A stretch of 64,000 nucleotides of DNA, from assembly GCF_000688475.1 (NCBI RefSeq), contig NZ_JIAN01000005.1, forward strand, positions 186,001 through 250,000. The letters run 5' to 3'. Position 1 is the stretch's first letter. Each line of letters opens with the position of its first letter. Positions 54,304 through 62,000 of the stretch are shown here, in pieces. The notes below the pieces were generated by a model. That model was given only the letters and a program-made list of their open reading frames with translations, had not been told where the DNA came from and did not search any database. The position numbers and the translations under genes are program-made. The DNA comes from Cellulomonas sp. URHE0023. Lineage in GTDB: Bacteria; Actinomycetota; Actinomycetes; Actinomycetales; Cellulomonadaceae.

Positions 54304-56037
54304 GTGCGTTCCCTCCCCCTGGCCGACCCCGGGACCCCGCCGACGAGCGGGCCGTCCGCGTTGCTCTGGTGGCTGGCGCGCAGGCAGTGGGGCATTCTCC
54401 TGGTCGCCGTCCTGCTCGGTGTCACGATGTTCGCGTGCCAGGCGTTCACGCCGTACATCGTCGGGAGGGCCGTCGACGACGGCCTGAGCCACGGGTTCGG
54501 GCCTGAGCTGTGGCGGGCCTGCGGGACCCTGCTCGCGCTGGGCCTGGTGGTCATCGTGACCTCGGCGATCGGGCACCGGTACGACATCGCCAACTGGCTG
54601 CGTGCCTCGTTCACGGCGTCGCAGCTGGTCGGTCGCACGGTGTCCCGCAGCGGGCACGCGATCACCGCCGAGCTTCCGACCGGTGAGGTCGTCTCCGCCG
54701 TCGCCAACGACGCCCTGCGCATCGGCGAGGTCTACGCGCACGCCGCGCACTTCCTGGGAAGCCTGGTCGCGTACGGCGTCGTCGCGGCGCTGATGCTGCG
54801 CGTCTCGGTGCCGCTGGGCCTCGTCGTGATCCTCGGCCTGCCGACCGTCGCAGCGGCCCTGGGGCTGCTGGTCAAGCCGCTGCAGAGGAAGCAGGCGGCC
54901 CAGCGCGAGGCGTCCGGCCGGTTGACGACGCTCGGAGCCGACACCGTCTCCGGCCTGCGGATCCTGCGCGGCATCGGGGGCGAGTCCGTGTTCACCGGCC
55001 GCTACCGCGAGCAGTCGCAGACCACGCGGCGACGCGGGGTGGAGGTGGCGCAGACGCAGTCCGTCCTCGACGCGTTGCAGGTGCTCCTCCCCGGCATGTT
55101 CGTCGTGGTCCTCATCTGGATGGGTGCCCACCTGGCGCAGGCGGGCACGCTGACGCCTGGACAGCTCGTCTCCACCTACGGCTTCGCGGCGTTCCTGGCC
55201 TGGCCCGTGCAGAACGCGACGATGATGCTGCAGGCCACGAGCAGGGCACACATCGGTGCGGGCAAGGTGGTGAAGGTGCTCCGTGTGGTCCCTTCGACGG
55301 GCGCCACGCCGGCTGCGGCAGACGCGCCCGAGCCGGGCGTACGACTCGTCGACGAGGTCAGCGGGCTGGTGGTCAAGCCCGGTCGCGTGCTCGCACTGGT
55401 CAGCGCCGACCCGGACGAGTCGGCACGGATCGCCACCCGGCTCGGGCGGTTCGACGACGACGCCGAGCGTGAGACGCCGGTCCGGCTCGGCGGAGTCCTG
55501 CTGTCCGACCTGGACAAGGACGACGTGCGATCCCGGATCGTGGTCGCCGAAGCGACGCCCCAGCTGTTCTCGGGGCCGCTGGGCGGCGAGCTCGACGTGC
55601 GCGGGACGGCGTCGCGAGACGACCTGCTGCGCGTCATCGCCACGGCGGACGCGCACGACGTCCTCGACTCGGTGCCCGACGGGCTGGCCGGAGAGCTGCC
55701 CGAGAAGGGGCGGTCCTTGTCCGGCGGCCAGCGCCAGCGCGTGGCGTTGGCGCGTGCCCTGCTCATCGACCCGGAGATCCTCGTGCTCGTCGAGCCCACC
55801 AGCGCGGTCGACGCGCACACCGAGGCCCGGATCGCCGTGCGGCTCACGGAGGCACGCCGAGGCCGCACGACGGTCCTGGTCACCGCGAGCCCGCTCGTGC
55901 TCGACCACGTGGACGAGGTGGCGTTCCTCCAGGACGGCGTCGTGGTGGCTCGTGGACGGCACGAGGACCTGCTCGACGACGTGGCGTACCGCGCGGTCGT
56001 CGGTCGACTCATGGACGAGGAGGTGATGGCCCGATGA
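54304..56037 (+). CDS. Heterodimeric ABC exporter subunit with degenerate ATPase site
   Basis: This 577-residue half-transporter has six membrane helices (about 1-310) and a nucleotide-binding domain. The domain is strikingly degenerate. The Walker A position reads LVSADPDESARIAT with no GxxGxGKS/T, Walker B reads ILVLVEPTSAVD with Val for Asp, and the H-loop reads VTASPLV with no His. The signature LSGGQRQRVALARAL is perfect. This is the expected non-catalytic partner of a heterodimer: it supplies LSGGQ to the ATP site of the other subunit. The GTG at 54304 (VRSLPLADPG) is preferred over a TTG three codons earlier. It overlaps the next gene by ATGA. The substrate is unknown. Confidence 0.9.
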   Translation: MRSLPLADPGTPPTSGPSALLWWLARRQWGILLVAVLLGVTMFACQAFTPYIVGRAVDDGLSHGFGPELWRACGTLLALGLVVIVTSAIGHRYDIANWLRASFTASQLVGRTVSRSGHAITAELPTGEVVSAVANDALRIGEVYAHAAHFLGSLVAYGVVAALMLRVSVPLGLVVILGLPTVAAALGLLVKPLQRKQAAQREASGRLTTLGADTVSGLRILRGIGGESVFTGRYREQSQTTRRRGVEVAQTQSVLDALQVLLPGMFVVVLIWMGAHLAQAGTLTPGQLVSTYGFAAFLAWPVQNATMMLQATSRAHIGAGKVVKVLRVVPSTGATPAAADAPEPGVRLVDEVSGLVVKPGRVLALVSADPDESARIATRLGRFDDDAERETPVRLGGVLLSDLDKDDVRSRIVVAEATPQLFSGPLGGELDVRGTASRDDLLRVIATADAHDVLDSVPDGLAGELPEKGRSLSGGQRQRVALARALLIDPEILVLVEPTSAVDAHTEARIAVRLTEARRGRTTVLVTASPLVLDHVDEVAFLQDGVVVARGRHEDLLDDVAYRAVVGRLMDEEVMAR

Positions 56038-57767
56038 AGCTCCCCATCGCAGACACCGCGACCGTGCGCGCGTACGCGGCCGTGCTCATGCGACGTCACC
56101 GCCGTCCTCTGATCGGCATCGTCGTGCTGCACACGCTCGCGGCGACAGCGGGTCTGGCAGGTCCGCTGATCCTCGGCCTGCTGGTCAACGCCGTCACCAC
56201 CGGCACCACGACCACCTACATCAACACGCTCGTGCTCGTGGGTGTGGCTGCGGTGCTGACGCAGACCGTGGTCATGCGGTTCGCCCAGCGCACGTCGATG
56301 GTCTTCGGCGAGGAGGTGTTCGCCGAGCTTCGTGAGGAGTTCATCGAGGCGGTCACCGCTCTGCCGCTGTCCACCGTGGAGCGGGCCGGGACCGGGGACC
56401 TCGTCGCGCGCACCACCAACGACGTGAACAAGCTGCAGCACGCGGTGCGGTTCGGCGTGCCGCGAGTGATCGTCGCCGTCGTCACCATCGTCCTGACCGT
56501 CGTCGTATGCCTGGTCATCGCTCCCCTGGTGGCGTTGGCGATGTTCGTCGGTGTGCCCTCGCTGCTGCTCGTCACCCGCTGGTACCTCAAGCGCGCGACC
56601 CCGGGGTACCGGCGGGAGTCGGCCGCGTACGCGACGCTCAACGGAACCATCACCGAGTCCGTCGAGGGCGCACGCACCGTGGATGCGCTGCGGTTGGGTC
56701 CGCGTCGGCTGGCGCGGGTGGACGCGGACCTGGCCGAGGCGTTCGCGGCCGAGAAGTACACGCTTCGACTGCGCACGATCCTCTTCCCGGGCATCGACGC
56801 GACGTTCGTCCTCGCGCCCGCTGCCGTGCTGCTGTGGGGCGGGTACCTCGCATCGCAGGATCTGGTGACCGTCGGGGCGGTGACGGCGATCGTCCTGTAC
56901 TGCTACCAGGTGACAGGGCCCGTCTGGGAGCTGATCTTCTGGATCGACGAGATCCAGGTGGCGGCCGTCTCGCTCGCCCGGATCGTCGGCGTGCAGCTCG
57001 TCGACCCCGACCGCGAGCCGCGTGACGGCACGCCGGCCGACGAGACCATCGCGGCGCGTGACGTCACGTACGCGTACCGCGAGGGCCACAACGTGCTGCA
57101 CGGGATCGACCTCGACCTCGCGGTCGGCGAGCGTCTCGCGGTGGTCGGCCCGTCCGGCGCCGGGAAGTCGACCCTCGGACGCATGCTCGCCGGCATCCAC
57201 CCGCCGGCCCGCGGGTCGGTCGCGGTGGGCGGCGTGCCGCTGATCGACCTTCCCTTGCGTGATCTGCGCGGGCACGTCGCACTGGTCACCCAGGAGCACC
57301 ACGTGTTCGTGGGATCGGTCGCGGACAACCTGCGGCTCGCTCAGGTCGACGCGCCCCCCGAGGCGCTCGAACGGGCACTGCGGGCCGTCGACGCCTGGGA
57401 CTGGGTACAGGCGATGCCCGACGGGCTGGCCACCGAGGTCGGTTCGGGCGGTGCACCGCTGACGCCTGCTCAGGCGCAGCAGATCGCGCTGGCCCGGCTC
57501 GTCCTGCTCGATCCGCACACGCTCGTGCTGGACGAGGCGACCTCGCTGCTCGACCCTCGGGCGGCTCGGCACCTCGAACGGTCGTTGTCCGCCGTCCTCG
57601 AAGGTCGGACCGTCGTCGCCATCGCGCACCGCCTGCACACCGCGCACGACGCCGACCGGGTGGCGGTCGTCGATGACGGCCGGATCGTCGAGATCGGGGC
57701 GCACGACGACCTCGTGGCCGCGGGCGGCGACTACGCCGCCCTGTGGCACTCCTGGCAGCACGAGTGA
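56034..57767 (+). CDS. Heterodimeric ABC exporter subunit with intact Walker motifs
   Basis: This 577-residue half-transporter has six helices and a nucleotide-binding domain. Walker A is GPSGAGKSTLGRML, the Q-loop is VTQEHHVFVG, Walker B is LVLDEATSLLD and the H-loop is IAHRLHT, all intact. The signature, however, reads LTPAQAQQIALARL instead of LSGGQ. Paired with the preceding subunit, one composite site (this Walker A with the partner's LSGGQ) is complete and the other lacks both Walker A and signature. Such single-site exporters move drugs, lipids or peptides. The gene is coupled to arfB downstream by TGATG. Confidence 0.92.
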   Translation: MKLPIADTATVRAYAAVLMRRHRRPLIGIVVLHTLAATAGLAGPLILGLLVNAVTTGTTTTYINTLVLVGVAAVLTQTVVMRFAQRTSMVFGEEVFAELREEFIEAVTALPLSTVERAGTGDLVARTTNDVNKLQHAVRFGVPRVIVAVVTIVLTVVVCLVIAPLVALAMFVGVPSLLLVTRWYLKRATPGYRRESAAYATLNGTITESVEGARTVDALRLGPRRLARVDADLAEAFAAEKYTLRLRTILFPGIDATFVLAPAAVLLWGGYLASQDLVTVGAVTAIVLYCYQVTGPVWELIFWIDEIQVAAVSLARIVGVQLVDPDREPRDGTPADETIAARDVTYAYREGHNVLHGIDLDLAVGERLAVVGPSGAGKSTLGRMLAGIHPPARGSVAVGGVPLIDLPLRDLRGHVALVTQEHHVFVGSVADNLRLAQVDAPPEALERALRAVDAWDWVQAMPDGLATEVGSGGAPLTPAQAQQIALARLVLLDPHTLVLDEATSLLDPRAARHLERSLSAVLEGRTVVAIAHRLHTAHDADRVAVVDDGRIVEIGAHDDLVAAGGDYAALWHSWQHE

Positions 57768-58186
57768 TGCTCGAGCTCCGTGGGGGCGTCGTCGTCCCGG
57801 ACGACGCCCTCGCGTGGAGGTTCTCCCGGTCCGGCGGCCCGGGCGGTCAGTCCGTCAACACCACCGACTCACGCGTCGAGCTGTCCGTCGACCTCGCACG
57901 TATCCCGTGGAGCTCATCGACCCAGCAGGACCGCGTCCTGGAGCGCCTGCGACCGCGGCTCCGCGACGGCGTGCTGACCGTCACGGCGTCCGAGTACCGC
58001 TCGCAGCTGCGCAACCGCGAGGCGGCACTCGTGCGTGTGGGCGCACTGCTCGACGAGGCCCTCGCTCCCCCAGGTCCCGTCCGCCGCGCCACGCGCCCGA
58101 GCAAGGCGTCCCGCGCGCGCCGGACGCAGGCGGAACGCCAGCGCCGCGCCACCAAGCAGCTCCGTCAACGTCCGCCGCACGCGTGA
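57767..58186 (+). CDS. arfB: Peptidyl-tRNA hydrolase ArfB (ribosome rescue)
   Basis: This 139-residue RF-1-like rescue factor releases peptides from ribosomes stalled on mRNAs without a stop codon. The catalytic GGQ is in RFSRSGGPGGQSVNTTDSRVEL, the conserved ArfB/YaeJ context. The C-terminal tail is highly basic (RATRPSKASRARRTQAERQRRATKQLRQR), as needed to enter the empty mRNA channel. The length matches ArfB and excludes true release factors. It begins in the stop of the ABC gene (TGATG), although no functional link is evident. Confidence 0.93.
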   Translation: MLELRGGVVVPDDALAWRFSRSGGPGGQSVNTTDSRVELSVDLARIPWSSSTQQDRVLERLRPRLRDGVLTVTASEYRSQLRNREAALVRVGALLDEALAPPGPVRRATRPSKASRARRTQAERQRRATKQLRQRPPHA

Positions 58187-58295
58187 CCGCGCGGCACGTG
58201 ATCGGGACGGGTTCGCCACCTCGTGCGGGAGGTTGTCGGGCCGGTCCGCGTGACGTGCAGCGGCTGGAGCCGCGCAGGCCGCGCGGGCGCGTGCG

Positions 58296-59231
58296 TCAGG
58301 CCGGACCGGGCGCGGCAACGGGCCCGTCGGGTGCGCCGCGAGCCTCGTCGCGGACCATCCGGAGCCAGAGCAGCACCGCGAAGGCACCGAAGATCCACCA
58401 CTGGGCCGCGTACGCCAGGTTCTGGATGTTCAACCCCGAACCAGGCCTGGTCGGCGGGTCCAGGAGCGCGACGGACGACGACTGCTCGGGCTCTGACGAC
58501 GCGACGACGAGGTAGCCGGTGTAGATGGGCCCTCCCCAGGCGTTGAGCAGCTCGGGCGAGCTGATCGCCTCCGTCTGCCCGTCGGCGACTCCGGAACCTG
58601 CCTGCTCGGAGGCCTGCAGGTACCCCACGACGGACACGCTGCCCGGTGGCGGGACGTCGGCCTGCGACGGCGATTGCACCCATCCACGGACGACCGGCAG
58701 CACCGGTGCGTCTGCGGTCGACACGCGCAGGGGGGTCAGCACGAGATAGCCGACCTGCCCGTCGTGGGCGCGACCGGGGACCAGGAGCTGGCCGTCTGCG
58801 TCGTACGTCCCGGTCACCGCGACCTTGCGGCCGACCAGTGCGCCGGTGAACGACGTCTGCGGCTCGAGCACCGTGCCCAGTGCGACCGGCTCGGCGGCCA
58901 CGAGCGCGGCGGTGTGCCGGGCCTCTGCCGACGCGCCCCGCACCTGCGCACGGTCGAGCTGCCAGACGCCCAGACGTGCGCAGAGGGCTGCTGCCGCGAG
59001 CAGCAGCACGAGCGTCACGAGCATCCGGGGCCGCAGCGCGGCACGAAGCATCGTGGTGGGCGGTCGGCGTTCGGTCTGTGCCCACGCGGACCGGACGGGA
59101 GCGGGGGCCACGGGCGTCGACCCGGCTCCGACCGGCAGCGGTACGGCGCCCTCGGGGCCGCCGCCAGACAGGCCCGGTGCAGGCTCGCGCGCAGGCGCGG
59201 CCACCCCGTCCAATGTCTCGCGCTCGGTCAC
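58296..59231 (-). CDS. SURF1 family cytochrome oxidase assembly protein
   Basis: This 311-residue protein has the SURF1 plan. A long Pro-rich cytoplasmic N-terminus of about 70 residues is followed by a first helix (MLVTLVLLLAAAALCARLGVWQLDRA). An extracytoplasmic domain follows (VAVTGTYDADGQLLVPGR, VVRGWVQ, GYLQASEQ), and a second helix closes it (LAYAAQWWIFGAFAVLLWLRMVRDE). GVWQLDRA, RGWVQ and NIQNLAYAAQWW are the diagnostic SURF1 blocks. It should help assemble heme a into cytochrome c oxidase. The start is the GTG at 59231. No oxidase genes are adjacent. Confidence 0.9.
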   Translation of the reverse strand: MTERETLDGVAAPAREPAPGLSGGGPEGAVPLPVGAGSTPVAPAPVRSAWAQTERRPPTTMLRAALRPRMLVTLVLLLAAAALCARLGVWQLDRAQVRGASAEARHTAALVAAEPVALGTVLEPQTSFTGALVGRKVAVTGTYDADGQLLVPGRAHDGQVGYLVLTPLRVSTADAPVLPVVRGWVQSPSQADVPPPGSVSVVGYLQASEQAGSGVADGQTEAISSPELLNAWGGPIYTGYLVVASSEPEQSSSVALLDPPTRPGSGLNIQNLAYAAQWWIFGAFAVLLWLRMVRDEARGAPDGPVAAPGPA

Positions 59232-59498
59232 GTCTCACGGTACCCCGGAGCTCGTCGGCACCCCGAAGCCCTCGACGGCCGCCCGAGCTCCTGACCTGCC
59301 CGGGGAGCAGACACTGTGGCGAACACCACCTGTTCGACGAACGTTCGCTCTCCCCCTGTGCACCACGCGCTCACCTGCGGTTGTATGGCAAGACGAGGGT
59401 GCGCATCCGGGCCGAAGGGCCCTATGTGGCACCGTCTTCCGACAACGAGGGTGGCACCGGGGCCTGTCCGCGGCTCCGAGTGATCACGGGGAGCGCGC

Positions 59499-61967
59499 AT
59501 GAGCACCACGACCACACCGGCCACTACCTGGCGCCGGGGCACCGGCCAGCCGGTCGACAGCACGACCCTCCAGCGGATCGACAAGTGGTGGCGTGCTGCC
59601 AACTACCTGTCGGTGGGGCAGATCTACCTGCTGGACAACGCCCTGCTGCGTGAGCCGCTGACCCGGGACCACGTGAAGCCACGTCTGCTGGGCCACTGGG
59701 GCACCACCCCGGGCCTGAACTTCCTGTACGCGCACCTGAACCGAGCGATCGCCGAGCGCAACCAGTCGACGATCTACATCATCGGCCCGGGCCACGGCGG
59801 CCCTGGCCTTGTCGCGAGCGCGTACCTCGACGGCACGTACTCCGAGGTGTACCACGACATCACCGAGGACTCTGAGGGCCTTCGCCGGCTGTTCCGGCAG
59901 TTCTCCTTCCCGGGTGGCATCCCCAGCCACGTCGCCCCCGAGACGCCGGGGTCGATCCACGAGGGCGGCGAGCTCGGGTACGCGCTGAGCCACGCGTACG
60001 GCGCGGCGTTCGACAACCCTGACCTGCTCGTCGCGACGATCGTCGGCGACGGCGAGGCCGAGACCGGTCCGCTGGCCACGAGCTGGCACTCGAACAAGTT
60101 CGTGAACGTCCAGAAGGACGGTGTCGTCCTGCCGATCCTGCACCTCAACGGGTACAAGATCGCGAACCCGACGGTCCTCGCGCGCATCAGCGACGAGGAG
60201 CTGAACGCGCTCATGGTCGGGTACGGGCACAAGCCGCACGTCTTCGTGGCGGGGTTCGACGAGGAGTCGGCGGAGAGCATCCACGCCCGGTTCGCGACGA
60301 TCCTCGACGAGGTCCTGGACGAGATCGCCGACATCAAGGCGAGCAGCAGCGAGCAGCGCCCGATGTGGCCGATGATCGTGTTCCGCACCCCCAAGGGCTG
60401 GACCGGGCCGGACTACATCGACGGCAAGAAGACGACCGGCTCGTGGCGCGCGCACCAGGTGCCGCTGGCCAGCGCGCGGGACACCCCCGAACACCTCGAG
60501 GTCCTCAAGGACTGGCTCGAGAGCTACGGCGTCGACGAGCTGTTCGACGAGAACGGCGCGCTTCACGCGGACATCCGGGCGCTCGCCCCTGAGGGAGACC
60601 TGCGGATGAGCGCCAACCCGCACGCGAACGGCGGCCTGCTGCTCAAGGACCTGCGCCTGCCGGACTTCCGCGACTACGCGGTGGACGTGCCCACACCGGG
60701 CGGCTCGTTCAGCGAAGCCCCACGAGTGCTCGGCGACTGGCTGACCGACGTCATCAAGCAGAACCCGGACAACTTCCGGATCTTCGGCCCCGACGAGACC
60801 GCGTCGAACCGTCTGCAGTCCGTGTTCTCGACGACGGACAAGCAGTGGAACGCCGACTTCTACGGTCCGGACGTGGACGAGCACCTCGCCCGCGCCGGGC
60901 GGGTCATGGAGATGCTCAGCGAGCACCAGTGCCAGGGCTGGCTCGAGGGCTACCTGCTGACCGGTCGGCACGGGCTGTTCAACTGCTACGAGGCGTTCAT
61001 CCACATCATCGACTCGATGTTCAACCAGCACGCCAAGTGGCTCAAGGTGTCCGACGAGATCCCGTGGCGGCGGCCGATCGCCAGCCTCAACTACCTGCTG
61101 TCCAGCCACGTCTGGCGCCAGGACCACAACGGCTTCAGCCACCAGGACCCGGGGTTCGTCGACCACGTGGTCAACAAGAAGGCCGAGGTCGTCCGGGTCT
61201 ACTTCCCGCCGGACGCGAACACCCTGCTCTCCACCTACGACCACTGCCTGCGCAGCAGGCAGTACGTCAACGTCGTCGTCACCGGCAAGCAGCCGGCACC
61301 GAACTTCCTGACCATGGACCAGGCTGTCGCGCACTGCACGCGTGGCCTCGGCATCTGGGACTGGGCGGGTTCCGAGGTTCCCGGCGAGATGCCCGACGTC
61401 GTGCTGGGGTGCGCGGGTGACGTCCCGACGCTCGAGGTCCTGGCGGCAGCGGACATCCTGCGACGCGAGCTGCCCGACCTCAAGGTCCGGGTGATCAACG
61501 TCGTGGACCTCATGCGGCTGCAGGACGAGCGGGAGCACCCGCACGGGCTCTCGGACGCGCAGTTCGACGGGCTCTTCACCCACGATCGCCCGGTGATCTT
61601 CGCGTACCACGGCTACCCATGGCTCATCCACCGCCTGACCTACCGACGCGCGGGCCACACCAACATCCACGTGCGCGGCTACAAGGAGGAGGGGACCACG
61701 ACCACACCGTTCGACATGGTCATGCTCAACGACCTCGACCGGTTCCACCTCGTGATCGACGTCATCGACAACGTCCCCTCGCTGCGCACCGCCCAGGCGG
61801 GCCTGCGGCAGCGGATGGTCGACGAGCGCCTCCGGGCACGCGAGTACACCCGCCAGCACGGAGACGACCTTCCCGAGGTGCGCGACTGGGTATGGCCCGA
61901 TGCCGGGGACGCCGCCGCCGAGGGCGAGGTCGCCGCGACGATCTCGACCGGCGGCGACAACGAATAA
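59499..61967 (+). CDS. xfp: Xylulose-5-phosphate/fructose-6-phosphate phosphoketolase
   Basis: This 822-residue TPP enzyme splits xylulose 5-phosphate (and often fructose 6-phosphate) with phosphate into acetyl phosphate and an aldose phosphate. The TPP site reads [21 protein letters not shown]. The phosphoketolase hallmarks [47 protein letters not shown] and [27 protein letters not shown] are present. The length is normal. The ATG follows GGGGAGCGC. pta starts 33 bases downstream, so acetyl phosphate can be turned into acetyl-CoA (or, with an ackA likely beyond the window, into ATP and acetate). Confidence 0.97.
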   Translation: MSTTTTPATTWRRGTGQPVDSTTLQRIDKWWRAANYLSVGQIYLLDNALLREPLTRDHVKPRLLGHWGTTPGLNFLYAHLNRAIAERNQSTIYIIGPGHGGPGLVASAYLDGTYSEVYHDITEDSEGLRRLFRQFSFPGGIPSHVAPETPGSIHEGGELGYALSHAYGAAFDNPDLLVATIVGDGEAETGPLATSWHSNKFVNVQKDGVVLPILHLNGYKIANPTVLARISDEELNALMVGYGHKPHVFVAGFDEESAESIHARFATILDEVLDEIADIKASSSEQRPMWPMIVFRTPKGWTGPDYIDGKKTTGSWRAHQVPLASARDTPEHLEVLKDWLESYGVDELFDENGALHADIRALAPEGDLRMSANPHANGGLLLKDLRLPDFRDYAVDVPTPGGSFSEAPRVLGDWLTDVIKQNPDNFRIFGPDETASNRLQSVFSTTDKQWNADFYGPDVDEHLARAGRVMEMLSEHQCQGWLEGYLLTGRHGLFNCYEAFIHIIDSMFNQHAKWLKVSDEIPWRRPIASLNYLLSSHVWRQDHNGFSHQDPGFVDHVVNKKAEVVRVYFPPDANTLLSTYDHCLRSRQYVNVVVTGKQPAPNFLTMDQAVAHCTRGLGIWDWAGSEVPGEMPDVVLGCAGDVPTLEVLAAADILRRELPDLKVRVINVVDLMRLQDEREHPHGLSDAQFDGLFTHDRPVIFAYHGYPWLIHRLTYRRAGHTNIHVRGYKEEGTTTTPFDMVMLNDLDRFHLVIDVIDNVPSLRTAQAGLRQRMVDERLRAREYTRQHGDDLPEVRDWVWPDAGDAAAEGEVAATISTGGDNE

Positions 61968-62000
61968 CCTGGCCGACACCTAGGTCAGGAGACCTGTTCC

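Noticed and set aside
59332..59347. Possible LexA/SOS box (GTTCGACGAACGTTCG).
   Set aside because: The half-sites are in the wrong order and spacing for the actinobacterial CGAAC-N4-GTTCG box, and the downstream gene is metabolic.
59371..59388. The 18-mer TCACCTGCGGYTGTAYGG shared with 11018-11035, upstream of the phosphoketolase and the sugar-binding protein genes.
   Set aside because: With two mismatches in 18 bases, dozens of such pairs are expected by chance in a 64-kb GC-rich window, and the flanks do not align.
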